A stretch of 64,000 nucleotides of DNA from Caulobacter sp. (GCA_030678995.1 JAUXTQ010000052.1:108052-172051), one strand, 5' to 3'. Counted from the stretch's first letter, positions 39,832 to 50,435 are shown. Program-made: numbers and translations. The notes: generated from the sequence alone by a model not told the origin.

Positions 39832-39949
39832 GGATACTCCAATCTGCCGCCGAAATCGGGGCGGCCGGCGCGCGATCCGCGCGCGGGGGCATCGTCTAGC
39901 ACGGATCAGGCGAAAATGGGGACGGAATGTCGCGCCCTCTCTTTCTGCT

Positions 39950-40098
39950 CCCTTCCTCCTCGATGGAGGAAGGGCCGGGGATGGTGGTGTTGCGATGCTT
40001 GGGCGGGAAGATATCTGTGGGCGCCGGCGCCTTGCCGAGCTCTTCGCCCGGCCTCGCGGCCACACCACCACCCAACCCTCCTCCATCGAGGAGGAGGG
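39950..40098. repeat. ~150-bp dispersed element, copy A
   Basis: A 149-bp element with ends CCCTTCCTCCTCGATGG and CCATCGAGGAGGAGGG (terminal inverted repeats, also hairpins by themselves) and an inner GGCGCCGGCGCCTTGC palindrome. Its reverse complement matches 44683-44833. It sits in the 329-bp gap 39832-40160, the remainder of which holds no gene. Confidence 0.85.
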
Positions 40099-40160
40099 CT
40101 TTTCCGGGATGGTCGTCGCGCGGAGTTGCCCTGGCCGGGCAGCGGAGGAAATATCCCGAA

Positions 40161-40688
40161 ATGACCCTGACCCACCGCCTCGCCACGCCGGCCGATATTC
40201 CGGCCCTGACCGCCCTGATGGACCAGGCCATCGGCGAGCTGCAGCGCGGCTTTCTCAGCGCGGCCCAGATCGCCGCTTCGCGCAAACTGATGGGGCTGGA
40301 CAGCCAGCTGGTCGCCGACGGGACCTATTTCGTCGTCGAACAGGACGGCAGGATCGCCGGCTGCGGCGGCTGGAGCCGGCGAGCGACCCTCTATGGCGGC
40401 GACCACAGCCCCGGCCGCGACGCCCATGGCCTGGACCCCGCCACCGACGCGGCAAGGGTGCGGGCCATGTACACCCACCCCGATTTCGCCAGGCGCGGCG
40501 TGGGTCGACTGATCCTGTCGCTGTGCGAGGCGGCCGCGCGGGAGGCGGGGTTCGCGCGAGTGGAACTGGCCGGAACCCTGGCCGGCCAGCCGCTTTACGA
40601 GGCCTGTGGCTACACGGTGCTCGAACGCCTCACCGACGACCGCGGCGGCGAGCCGGTGCCGCTGGCGATCATGGGCAAGACGCTCTGA
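40161..40688 (+). CDS. GNAT family N-acetyltransferase
   Basis: A 175-residue acetyltransferase of the GNAT fold. The acetyl-CoA loop Arg-Arg-Gly-Val-Gly-Arg (about residues 113-118) and C-terminal beta bulge (Gly-Tyr-Thr-Val) are clear. Substrate is unknown. It starts at ATG 40161 with a ggagg Shine-Dalgarno about 12 bp upstream, 62 bp after the dispersed element. Confidence 0.75.
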   Translation: MTLTHRLATPADIPALTALMDQAIGELQRGFLSAAQIAASRKLMGLDSQLVADGTYFVVEQDGRIAGCGGWSRRATLYGGDHSPGRDAHGLDPATDAARVRAMYTHPDFARRGVGRLILSLCEAAAREAGFARVELAGTLAGQPLYEACGYTVLERLTDDRGGEPVPLAIMGKTL

Positions 40689-40776
40689 CCGGCGAATAGG
40701 CGCCGGGCGACTCGGCCGCAGGTGTTAGTTTGGCGACCGCAGCCGCACCGGGCGTCCGCGTATCCGGAGCCCCCGC

Positions 40777-41025
40777 ATGGCCGTCCAGACCGTCCACCTC
40801 GTCCAGGCCTTCATCGCCGGCCGCGGCAAGGCCCTGAAGTCGGAACAGGCGCTGGTCTGCAAGACGGCCGAGGAGGCCCTGCGGCGCGCCGAACGCCTGG
40901 CTCCCCTGCGCCTGGGCGTGGTCGCGTTTTCCGCGACGGGCGACGCGGAGATGGGCGACTTCGACGAGACCCCGACGATCCTGTTCAAGAACGGAAGACT
41001 GCCGCCGCCGTTTGATGAGAGTTAG
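40777..41025 (+). CDS. Hypothetical small protein, 82 residues
   Basis: A soluble alpha/beta protein with an N-terminal strand (Val-Gln-Thr-Val-His-Leu-Val-Gln) and a long Ala/Glu/Arg helix. No family is recognised. It is on the same strand 88 bp after the GNAT gene, and ATG 40777 is the first in frame. Codon usage fits the neighbours. Confidence 0.5.
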   Translation: MAVQTVHLVQAFIAGRGKALKSEQALVCKTAEEALRRAERLAPLRLGVVAFSATGDAEMGDFDETPTILFKNGRLPPPFDES

Positions 41026-41048
41026 GGGCGTCATAGCCCCCCTAAACT

Positions 41049-41080
41049 CCGCTCATCCTCGCTTTCGCGAGGATGAGCGG
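41049..41080. repeat. CGCTCATCC-family palindrome, short copy
   Basis: CCGCTCATCCTCGC..GCGAGGATGAGCGG: a perfect 32-base palindrome matching the arms at 23962-24098 except for CTC/GAG in place of CCC/GGG on both sides (compensated). It lies between convergent genes. Confidence 0.8.
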
Positions 41081-41127
41081 AATCTGAAATACAATTATAA
41101 ATAGTAATTCAGTTTTTACAACCCAGA

Positions 41128-43719
<2,592 letters not shown>

Positions 43720-43828
43720 GCGGTCCCCGATACGGCGGAATGCGACCGGAAACCTTGATCAAGCGCAACCGGACCTGCCCGATGTAGGTGTGGCCGCGGA
43801 GACACACAAGGGCCGATGCTCCTATTCC

Positions 43829-43909
43829 AAATCAGGGGACAGCTTACTCATTTCCCCCTGCCTGGCGGCGACCGTCCCCGATGGAAATGAGTAAGCTGTC
43901 CCCCGATTT
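43829..43909. repeat. GGGGACA-family long palindrome
   Basis: Arms 43829-43855 and 43883-43909 (27 bp, one G-T mismatch in the family-conserved part) starting AAATCAGGGGACAG. It shares AATCAGGGGACAG with the 38925 element, but the inner stem differs. It lies between the 5' end of clpB and the 3' end of the DUF4893 gene. Confidence 0.9.
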
Positions 43910-43914
43910 GCCGC

Positions 43915-44616
43915 CTACCGCTTCAACTCCAGGATCTCCAGCTTCGACTCCTGCTTCGGCCAGGGCAGGACCAGCCGCCAGCGGCTCACCCCGACGCGTT
44001 CGAAGACGCCGACCTGGTCGCGTTCGACGCGCTGGCCGTAGGCGGGATATTCGGTCTCGTCAGTCCCCCAGGCCTGGGCGCCGACGAACACCAGCCGCCG
44101 GTCGGTGTCGGGATAGAGCAGCCCGCGCGTGCGCTGGCTGCCGCCGGTCTTGGTCAGGATCAGATCGCCGCCGGGGGTCAGTTCGATGGTGCAGGTGAAC
44201 CAGCCGTAGGCGACATAGGTCAGATTGCCCTCGCCCTTCGCCCCGATCTTGATCGTGCGGCATCTGTATTTGCCGGGCGCGGGCTGCAGGTTCCCGGCCA
44301 GGGCGCCGCCCGGAACCCCCAGCAGGCTGAGCGAATCCAGCACCGCGCCATGCTCATGGCTGGCCTCGGCCAGCGCCGCGCGCCAGGCGGCGTCCAGCCG
44401 GTCGACCCGATCCTGGTCCTCGGCCGTGGCGACCGTGCGCCACAGGGCCGCGCCGCCCTGCTCGCCGGCGGCGGGGGTTGCGGGGACGGCGGGCGTGGCC
44501 GGCTCAGCCGGAACGGCCGGCGCGGCGGGCTTCGCGGGCTCCGCGGGTTTCGCGGGCGGCGGCGAGCAGGCGGCCAGGGCCAGGGCGGCGAGGAGAGGCA
44601 GGGCGCGGTTGATCAT
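43915..44616 (-). CDS. DUF4893 lipoprotein
   Basis: A 233-residue protein with a lipobox (Leu-Ala-Ala-Cys, about residue 17), a Pro/Ala-rich tether (residues 18-55) with repeated Pro-Ala motifs, and a DUF4893 domain (about 60-230) with Cys pairs (Arg-Cys-Arg-Thr-Ile-Lys; Phe-Thr-Cys). DUF4893 proteins are common in Caulobacterales and Sphingomonadales, and their role is unknown. Start 44616 gives the signal peptide. Confidence 0.7.
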   Translation of the reverse strand: MINRALPLLAALALAACSPPPAKPAEPAKPAAPAVPAEPATPAVPATPAAGEQGGAALWRTVATAEDQDRVDRLDAAWRAALAEASHEHGAVLDSLSLLGVPGGALAGNLQPAPGKYRCRTIKIGAKGEGNLTYVAYGWFTCTIELTPGGDLILTKTGGSQRTRGLLYPDTDRRLVFVGAQAWGTDETEYPAYGQRVERDQVGVFERVGVSRWRLVLPWPKQESKLEILELKR

Positions 44617-44682
44617 GCCCCAACCGTCGCCCGGACCGGCGGTTCCGTCCAGCCCGCTCACCGAAGTCCTATCCACGAATAG

Positions 44683-44833
44683 CCCTCCTCCTCGATGGAG
44701 GAGGGTTGGGTGGTGGTGTGGCCGCTGAGATTGGGCAAAGGGCTCCGCAAGGCGCCGGCGCCGATCGGTGCGCCTTCCGCACCACCACGGCCACACCACC
44801 ATCCCCGGCCCTTCCTCTATCGAGGAGGAAGGG
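44683..44833. repeat. ~150-bp dispersed element, copy B (inverted)
   Basis: The reverse complement of copy A at 39950-40098, 151 bp, with the same end hairpins and inner GGCGCCGGCGCC palindrome; the ends are most conserved and the interior diverges. It is in the 282-bp gap 44617-44898 directly upstream of the HNH endonuclease gene. Confidence 0.85.
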
Positions 44834-44898
44834 AGATTTTCGGCGCCCGGGCTGGCCGCCACCGCGCAACCCAAGGTATAGTTCCCGCCATCGGGGGC

Positions 44899-45858
44899 AT
44901 GCCGATGCGCTACTGGTGGGTCAATCACAGCCGCACGGCGGGCGAGGAGATCGCCGGCCGCTTCCTCTGGACGCCCCGGCGCGAGGCCGGGCCGCGCAAC
45001 GTCACCCAGGACAACGTCCGCGCCGCCGCGCCGGGGGACCTGGTCCTGTCCTACGCCGGCAAGGCGATCGGCGCGGTGGGCCGCGTCGCCGACCATGCCT
45101 TCACCGCGCCCCGGCCGGCGGGGTTTGGCCGGGCCGACGCGCCGTTTGGCCAGGACGGCTGGCGCCTGCCGGTGCTCTGGACGCCGATCGACCCGCCCGT
45201 GCGGCCGGCGGACTTCTTCGGCGGAGATCTGGCCCCGCTGCTACCGCCCCGCCATTCGCCGCTCAATGCCCTCGGGCGCGGCGAGCAGAAGGCCTATCTG
45301 TCGGAAATCAGTGCGGCGGCCTTCGCGCGGGTGCTGCGGGACACGGTGGTCGACCTGGCGGCCCTCGACCGGGCCGACGCCGGCGCCCTGACCCTCGGCG
45401 ACCTGCGCGAGGGCATCGACGACGCCATCGCCGCGGCCATCGACGCCGACCCGGGCCTGACCACGACGCAGAAGCAGCAGCTGGTGGTGGCGCGGAAGGG
45501 GCAGGGCGTTTTCCGCGAGCGGGTGCTGGCGCTGGAGCCGCGATGTCGCGTCACCGGCGTGACCAACCCCTGGCTTCTGATCGCCGGCCACATCAAGCCT
45601 TGGCGCAGTTGCGAGACCGCCGCGGAGCGGCTCGACGGCGCCAACGGCCTGATGCTGACCCCGGACGTCGACCGGCTGTTCGACCGCGGGATGATCAGCT
45701 TCGGAGATGACGGGCAGGTGCTGGTCTCGCCGGCGCTGGCCGGGGCGGATCTGGCGGCCATGGGGCTGGAGGGGCTGGCCGGGCGCTGCGTGGGGCCGTT
45801 CACGGCGGCGCAGGCGGGGTATCTGGCGTGGCACAGGCGGTGGGTGTTCGTCGGATGA
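44899..45858 (+). CDS. EVE/PUA-like domain fused to HNH endonuclease
   Basis: A 319-residue protein. Residues 1-110 resemble an EVE/PUA-type domain (Tyr-Trp-Trp-Val-Asn-His at 5-10 and an Asp-Asn...Gly-Asp-Leu-Val-Leu-Ser-Tyr segment near 38-52). EVE domains often read modified bases. Residues 205-265 form an HNH_2 nuclease: Cys216, His231 (His-Ile-Lys-Pro-Trp), Asn249 and Asp258-x3-Asp. This resembles modification-dependent (type IV-like) restriction enzymes; the modification read is unknown. Start ATG 44899 (or 44905). It is the first gene of an accessory island. Confidence 0.7.
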   Translation: MPMRYWWVNHSRTAGEEIAGRFLWTPRREAGPRNVTQDNVRAAAPGDLVLSYAGKAIGAVGRVADHAFTAPRPAGFGRADAPFGQDGWRLPVLWTPIDPPVRPADFFGGDLAPLLPPRHSPLNALGRGEQKAYLSEISAAAFARVLRDTVVDLAALDRADAGALTLGDLREGIDDAIAAAIDADPGLTTTQKQQLVVARKGQGVFRERVLALEPRCRVTGVTNPWLLIAGHIKPWRSCETAAERLDGANGLMLTPDVDRLFDRGMISFGDDGQVLVSPALAGADLAAMGLEGLAGRCVGPFTAAQAGYLAWHRRWVFVG

Positions 45859-45901
45859 TCTTCGGACCGGGTCCGCCCTGAAGCCCTTGATGGAATGATC
45901 C

Positions 45902-45993
45902 GCTCCGGTCAGCCGGCCTCGTCAAGGACGGGCCCTGCGGGCCCGCCGCTCCGCGGCCGCGAAGCGGTCCTTGACCAGGCCGGCTGCCGGAGC
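45902..45993. repeat. 92-bp dispersed palindrome (copy 2)
   Basis: The second copy of the 21730 element. The outer GCTCCGG/CCGGAGC and inner GTCAAGGAC/GTCCTTGAC arms are kept, and the middle arm is GCCGGCCT/AGGCCGGC instead of ACCTT/AAGGT, that is, changed on both sides. It separates the HNH gene from the minus-strand gene at 46028. Confidence 0.8.
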
Positions 45994-46027
45994 AAGCTGG
46001 CCTTCAAGGCGTCAGGGGGAGGGGTGG

Positions 46028-46249
46028 CTATCGAGGCTGCTTCGGGACCGGAAAATAGGAGTCGCGCCGGTCGAGATCATACTTCTCGGCAAACCAGCGG
46101 ACGAATTCATCCGGAGTTTCGCCGTCAGCGTAGAACCGGGCGATGTCCTCATCGCCAAGGCCCGCATCGGCGGTATCGATGGCGTAGTCGCGCTTCATCA
46201 GGGCGTCGATCTGACGCTTCCATGCTGAGATTACTGACGGATCACCCAT
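46028..46249 (-). CDS. Hypothetical small acidic protein, 73 residues
   Basis: A small acidic protein (many Asp/Glu) with Trp-Lys-Arg-Gln-Ile-Asp-Ala near the N-terminus and Phe-Val-Arg-Trp-Phe-Ala-Glu-Lys-Tyr near the C-terminus. An upstream ATG at 46300 would give 90 residues, and neither start has a clear ribosome site. It is divergent from the DUF3883 gene about 90 bp away. No family is recognised. It could be an accessory or antitoxin-like protein. Confidence 0.5.
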   Translation of the reverse strand: MGDPSVISAWKRQIDALMKRDYAIDTADAGLGDEDIARFYADGETPDEFVRWFAEKYDLDRRDSYFPVPKQPR

Positions 46250-46336
46250 ACGCGGGATAATTGCACCAAGACGCGAAGCGTCAATAGATTGTCGCGCCAT
46301 GGCTGTGGTTGCCGTTCTGCGCCATCGTCCGTCCCG

Positions 46337-47191
46337 GTGGCAGACCCAACGACATTCGGAACCCCGTGGACGGACGCGGAACTCGACCTGATCGTCGAGG
46401 ACTACTTCGCCATGCGCGCCATGGAACAGGCCGGCGTCGCCTACGTGAAGTCGCACCACGCCGCCGCCCTGATGGACCGCATTGGCCGTTCGCACCGGTC
46501 GGTGGAATTTAAGCACATGAACATCTCGGCGGTGCTGGCCGAGCTCGGCATGGACACAATCCGCGGCTATCGCCCTGCGCCCAACTACCAGCAGGCCATC
46601 TTCCCGGCCATCGACCGCTATCTGATGGTCCACCCAGAGGCATGGGATCAGACGCCGGCGCCCGCGCCGTTCTTGGCGACGGCGGGCGTGGCTGAGGCGC
46701 CGCTGGTGTTCGTCGAGCCCCCGCCGCTGCTGCATCGGGACAAGCCGCCCCGGCCCGCCGGTCTGGAGCGGCTGATCCGCAAGTTTGACCCGGTCGAGCG
46801 CGACCACCGCAACCGCAAGCTCGGTCGTGAGGGCGAGGCCTTTGTGGTCGACTTCGAAAAGGCCCGGCTGGCCCGCGAGGGCCGCAAGGATCTGGCCAAC
46901 AACGTGCGCTGGGTCGCCGATCTGGAGGGCGACGGCCACGGCTACGACATCCTGTCGTTCACCCCCGCCGGCGAGCAACGTCTGATCGAGGTCAAGACCA
47001 CCTGCGGCGGCCAGACCACGCCCTTCTTCCTGTCGCGCAATGAGTTGCGGGTGTCAGAAGAACGGAAGGACGAGTACCGGCTCTACCGCGTCTTCGACTT
47101 CGCCCGGAAGCCGAGGCTGTTCGAACTTCCCCCGCCGCTAAACGAGAGCGTGGTGCTGGAGACGGAGGTCTGGCGGGCGGGGTTTGGGTGA
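46337..47191 (+). CDS. DUF3883 protein with PD-(D/E)xK-like nuclease motifs
   Basis: A 284-residue protein. Residues 10-65 form a helical domain (Trp-Thr-Asp-Ala-Glu-Leu-Asp-Leu-Ile-Val). Residues 160-260 are DUF3883: Gly-Arg-Glu-Gly-Glu (163-167), Gly-Tyr-Asp204 and Ile-Glu218-Val-Lys220, matching the Asp...Glu-x-Lys core of PD-(D/E)xK nucleases. DUF3883 proteins occur in restriction and defence loci. The start is uncertain: GTG 46337 is used because the protein begins naturally there, and TTG 46289 is possible. Confidence 0.7.
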   Translation: MADPTTFGTPWTDAELDLIVEDYFAMRAMEQAGVAYVKSHHAAALMDRIGRSHRSVEFKHMNISAVLAELGMDTIRGYRPAPNYQQAIFPAIDRYLMVHPEAWDQTPAPAPFLATAGVAEAPLVFVEPPPLLHRDKPPRPAGLERLIRKFDPVERDHRNRKLGREGEAFVVDFEKARLAREGRKDLANNVRWVADLEGDGHGYDILSFTPAGEQRLIEVKTTCGGQTTPFFLSRNELRVSEERKDEYRLYRVFDFARKPRLFELPPPLNESVVLETEVWRAGFG

Positions 47192-47332
47192 ACGACGAGC
47201 CGGACAAAATTCCTATCCAAGCCATCATGTTCCCGTTATGTTCCGTTCCGTGCGCTCAATCCGTGATTGTGGCAGCGCAATTGCAGATCGGAGGCCATCA
47301 GGATGACTCACTCAGAGGTTCGAGTTAGGCGC

Positions 47333-48076
47333 ATGGCCGAGACGTCAATTGAATGGACCGACGCGACCTGGAATCCAGTGGCGGGCTGCGCAATCATTAC
47401 GCCCGGCTGTACGAACTGCTACGCGATGCGCATGGCGGCCCGTCTGGAAGCGATGGGCGTGGAGAAATACCAAGGACTCACGCGGAAGAGCGGCGACCGC
47501 TACATCTGGACGGGCAAGGTAAAAGTCGACGAAGCCTCACTTGAGGCGCCGCTCGCCTGGCGCAAGCCGCGCAAGATTTTCGTGAACTCGATGTCGGACT
47601 TGTTCCACGAGGACGTGCCGGAGGAATTCATCGTTCGGGTCTGGGATGTGATGCGCAGGACACCCCAGCACACCTACCAAATCCTAACCAAGCGCCCGGA
47701 ACGCATGAGTGACGTGGTGTCGAGAATTGCCGAGTCAATTTTGCCGAATGTCTGGCTTGGAACCAGCGTCGAGGACTCAGCGGTGTTGGGGAGGTTGGAC
47801 GATTTGCGGCAAGTCCCCGCTCAGGTGCGGTTTGTCTCGTTCGAGCCGCTTATCGGCTCTGTCGCAGGGGCTGATCTGACGGGGATCAGTTGGGCAATCG
47901 TCGGCGGAGAGTCAGGGCCAAGGTCGCGACCGATGATGGTCGACTGGGTCGATGAGATACGACTGCGGTGTGCTGCGTCCGGGACGGCGTTCTTCTTCAA
48001 GCAATGGGGCGGGAAGAACAAGAAAGCCGCAGGGCGCACCTACCTTGGTCAAACGTGGGACGAGCTGCCAGCCTAG
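47333..48076 (+). CDS. Three-Cys-motif protein, DUF5131 (phage Gp37/Gp68 family)
   Basis: A 247-residue protein starting at ATG 47333. Cys19-x6-Cys26-x2-Cys29 is the three-Cys motif, resembling the iron-sulphur motif of radical SAM enzymes. Later family segments are Phe-Val-Asn-Ser-Met-Ser-Asp-Leu-Phe (83-91), Ile-Leu-Thr-Lys-Arg-Pro (117-122), Gly-Thr-Ser-Val-Glu-Asp (143-148), Gly-Gly-Glu-Ser-Gly (181-185) and Phe-Phe-Phe-Lys-Gln-Trp-Gly-Gly (210-217). It is followed by a TcmP gene, the partner that is habitually found with it. The pair sits in DNA with more A+T than its surroundings. Biochemical activity is unknown. Confidence 0.8.
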   Translation: MAETSIEWTDATWNPVAGCAIITPGCTNCYAMRMAARLEAMGVEKYQGLTRKSGDRYIWTGKVKVDEASLEAPLAWRKPRKIFVNSMSDLFHEDVPEEFIVRVWDVMRRTPQHTYQILTKRPERMSDVVSRIAESILPNVWLGTSVEDSAVLGRLDDLRQVPAQVRFVSFEPLIGSVAGADLTGISWAIVGGESGPRSRPMMVDWVDEIRLRCAASGTAFFFKQWGGKNKKAAGRTYLGQTWDELPA

Positions 48077-48172
48077 GCCGGTCTTGCAATCATTGGGGGA
48101 ATCTGACCCGATCACCCTCTGACGGCGGCGGCGCGGTGGCGTGCCTGTCTTCACGACATCAGGAACCGCAAA

Positions 48173-49336
48173 GTGGTGGCTGACATCAGCAGATACGCGG
48201 GACGTGAGCAGGCTTACATCAAGCACTATTTTCTTGAGAACTACCTTGAGAAGCTGATCCACAAGACTGCGGGGCGTTTCGATCACATCGCCTACGTCGA
48301 TGGTTTTTCGGGGCCTTGGCAAAACAGCGACGAAGATTTCGACGACACGTCCTTTGGCATTGCGCTTCAAGCCTTGCGAACAGCGAAGGGTTCTTGGAAA
48401 ACACATGGGCGCGACGTCCGTATGTCCGCATACCTCGTCGAGAAATCATCGTCCGCGTACGCAAAGCTCGCCAGCGTTGCATCTCGCTTTCCTGACATTT
48501 CCATCGTTACTTACAACGATGATTTTGTAGATATTTCAGCGAAGCTGCTGGCCGACATTCCCGCTGACGCCTTTGCGTTCTTGTTCATCGACCCAAAGGG
48601 CTGGAGAATTCGAACGGGAGCTATTGCGCCGCTCTTGAGGCGCCAGAACTCCGAAGTCGTTTTCAATTTCATGTTCGATTTCGTGAATCGTGCAGCGTCG
48701 ATGGCGGATCCCGAAGACGGACTGAATGAGCTGATAACACACGGCAACTGGAAGCGCGGGTTGCATGAGATTGACAGTCAAGACCCCGCACGACCAGCAA
48801 AACGTAAGGCCATACTAGTTGATGCGTTTTCCGAGACTCTGCGCAAGGTTGGCGGCTACGACTATGTAGCTGACACGCCAATACTGCGACCATCCATCGA
48901 CAGGACGCTCTATTCGCTGATCTATGCAACCCGAAAAGCCAAGGGCATTGAGGTCTTTCGGGACTGTCAGATCAAGACACTCCATGAACAGGCGGCAGTT
49001 CGAGGAGTTGCGAAAGTCGCGCGAGCGGAGACGCGAAGCGGGCAAATGGAAATGTTCGGGTCAGCCAGCGAAATGGCCTCTGACGGCATTGAAGAATTCC
49101 TGGCAACGGAGCGCACGTTGGCTGAACGGGCGCTATTGGCTTGCGTGCCCTCTAGCCCCGCTTCGGTGCGCTATGAAGATGCATGGCCTAGAATCCTCGC
49201 CAAGCATGCAATTCGCAAGACGGAGCTTAATTCGATTGCGGGCAACCTCTATCGAAGCGGGAAGCTCTACTGTCCGGATTGGGTTCCAAAAAAGAGAATT
49301 CCTGGCGAAAATTATCGGCTGTGCCTTCCCGCGTAG
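48173..49336 (+). CDS. Three-Cys-motif partner protein TcmP
   Basis: A 387-residue protein (start GTG 48173 or 48176, ribosome site aggaa). The first 145 residues look like a Rossmann methyltransferase-type fold: motif I-like Asp43-Gly-Phe-Ser-Gly-Pro-Trp, acidic Glu90 ending a strand (Tyr-Leu-Val-Glu-Lys), Asn-Asp-Asp-Phe (115-118) and motif IV-like Phe-Ile-Asp140-Pro-Lys-Gly. The C-terminal 80 residues look like a winged helix. TcmP proteins are known as partners of the three-Cys-motif family. Codon use and base composition are more A+T-rich than the chromosome, suggesting transfer. Confidence 0.8.
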   Translation: MVADISRYAGREQAYIKHYFLENYLEKLIHKTAGRFDHIAYVDGFSGPWQNSDEDFDDTSFGIALQALRTAKGSWKTHGRDVRMSAYLVEKSSSAYAKLASVASRFPDISIVTYNDDFVDISAKLLADIPADAFAFLFIDPKGWRIRTGAIAPLLRRQNSEVVFNFMFDFVNRAASMADPEDGLNELITHGNWKRGLHEIDSQDPARPAKRKAILVDAFSETLRKVGGYDYVADTPILRPSIDRTLYSLIYATRKAKGIEVFRDCQIKTLHEQAAVRGVAKVARAETRSGQMEMFGSASEMASDGIEEFLATERTLAERALLACVPSSPASVRYEDAWPRILAKHAIRKTELNSIAGNLYRSGKLYCPDWVPKKRIPGENYRLCLPA

Positions 49337-49360
49337 TTGAAAACTCTGACTCGGATAATT

Positions 49361-49759
49361 CTACCGCGCCGGCCGCTGCAACAGCTCCACCAGGTACCCG
49401 TCCGGGTCCTTGGCGAAGCCCACCACCGCTCCCCCCAGAGACGCAATCGGCGTCGCCTCCCGTACGATCTCCAGGCCCTCCGCGCGGATTGCGTCCGCCG
49501 CCGCGACCGGGTCGGGGACGTAGAGGACGATCTTGATCGGCAGGTCGGCGTAGTTTCGCGCGCTGCCGTCGGTCCAGTGCATCAGCACGATGGCCGAGCC
49601 GCGGCCTTCGTAGCCGAGGACGATCTCGTCCATGTGCGGCAGCTTGAAGGTCTGGAGCACCTTCATGCCCAGCACCCGCTCGTAGAAGTCGCCGGAGCGG
49701 GCCAGGTCGCTGACGCCGATGCCGACGGCGCCGACGTAGGCGCCTGCGTTGTTGGCCAT
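49361..49759 (-). CDS. VOC (glyoxalase/bleomycin-resistance fold) family protein
   Basis: A 132-residue VOC-superfamily protein. Paired beta-alpha-beta-beta-beta units with Ser-Asp-Leu-Ala-Arg-Ser-Gly-Asp-Phe-Tyr-Glu (18-28) and a C-terminal Asp-Pro-Asp-Gly-Tyr-Leu-Val-Glu-Leu (metal-site Glu) are typical. Metal-dependent activity on a small molecule is likely; the substrate is unknown. It faces the TcmP gene convergently, 25 bp apart. Confidence 0.75.
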   Translation of the reverse strand: MANNAGAYVGAVGIGVSDLARSGDFYERVLGMKVLQTFKLPHMDEIVLGYEGRGSAIVLMHWTDGSARNYADLPIKIVLYVPDPVAAADAIRAEGLEIVREATPIASLGGAVVGFAKDPDGYLVELLQRPAR

Positions 49760-49848
49760 GGTGCGGGGTTCCCTCTTTTGGGGGAGAGGGTAGGGCGGGG
49801 GGACACGGAATTGAAGCCTCCGCCAGCGGGAGAGGGGCAGGTCGCGGG

Positions 49849-50073
49849 CTACTCCGCCGCTTCCACCGCTCGGGGGCCGGGCAGGCGCGCCTTCGACCAC
49901 GCCCCTGGCGCCAGCACCTTCGAGGCGCTGAGCACCTCGATGCCGACAACCCGGTCCTCGGCGTCGTAGTCGAGCACGATGCCGGGGGCGACTTCCTCGC
50001 TCTCGATGATCGGGCCTTCGCCCAGGTAGATATAGGCGGCGTCGGCCTCGGGATCATAGGTCATGTCAGGCAT
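49849..50073 (-). CDS. DUF2283 protein (antitoxin-like)
   Basis: A 74-residue protein of the DUF2283 family: Tyr-Asp-Pro-Glu-Ala-Asp-Ala-Ala-Tyr-Ile-Tyr-Leu (6-17) and Gly-Ile-Val-Leu-Asp-Tyr-Asp-Ala-Glu-Asp-Arg-Val-Val-Gly-Ile-Glu-Val (31-47). DUF2283 genes often follow DUF4258 genes in two-gene modules that look like toxin-antitoxin pairs. Here the upstream DUF4258 gene overlaps its start region but is frameshifted (see 50066-50324). Confidence 0.75.
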   Translation of the reverse strand: MPDMTYDPEADAAYIYLGEGPIIESEEVAPGIVLDYDAEDRVVGIEVLSASKVLAPGAWSKARLPGPRAVEAAE

Positions 50074-50324
50074 GGCGGCGCCTCGCGCGACGGTCGAAGT
50101 GGACGCTTATAACCCGGATATGGGTCTCAGTCTCCACGCAGGCAACTCGTAGCACCCGGTCGCCGTATTCCGGGATGGTTCGAAAAATGCCGCTCGACCG
50201 TCGGATCGCCACGGTTTGGCTCGACCCGTTCGGGCTCGCGCACGGTCCGCTCCAGCCATTCGGCGGCAATCGACCGCTCGCGCATGCGATCCGACGCATG
50301 GTGCGTGAAGAGTAGCAGCTTCGT
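50066..50324 (-). pseudogene. DUF4258 gene, start lost and frameshifted
   Basis: The first part (minus strand from 50324) encodes a DUF4258 N-terminus (His-His-Ala-Ser-Asp-Arg-Met-Arg-Glu-Arg), and after a run of five A residues on the plus strand (50183-50187) the match continues in another frame (Pro-Glu-Tyr-Gly-Asp-Arg-Val-Leu-Arg-Val, then Val-His-Phe-Asp-Arg-Arg). Removing one base of the run restores one frame. The expected ATG is ACG and no other start exists. Either a decayed toxin-like partner of the DUF2283 gene or a sequencing error in the homopolymer; the missing start argues for decay. Confidence 0.65.
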
Positions 50325-50435
50325 GTTCTATTATCACGCGAACCGGTTGGAATAGTCAACCATAAATAGCGATCTGGCGTGCGGATCGTTAAGGCGTGCG
50401 GGCGGCGGCGGCGGGTTTGCCTGACGCGTTCCTAA

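Noticed and set aside
39832..40086. N-terminal extension of the 113-residue protein through the 150-bp element
   Set aside because: The extension is translated dispersed repeat and starts without a ribosome site.
43740..43775. RpoH-type heat-shock promoter upstream of clpB
   Set aside because: CTTGAT is present but the -10 region and spacing do not match well; mentioned in the clpB entry, not called as a feature.
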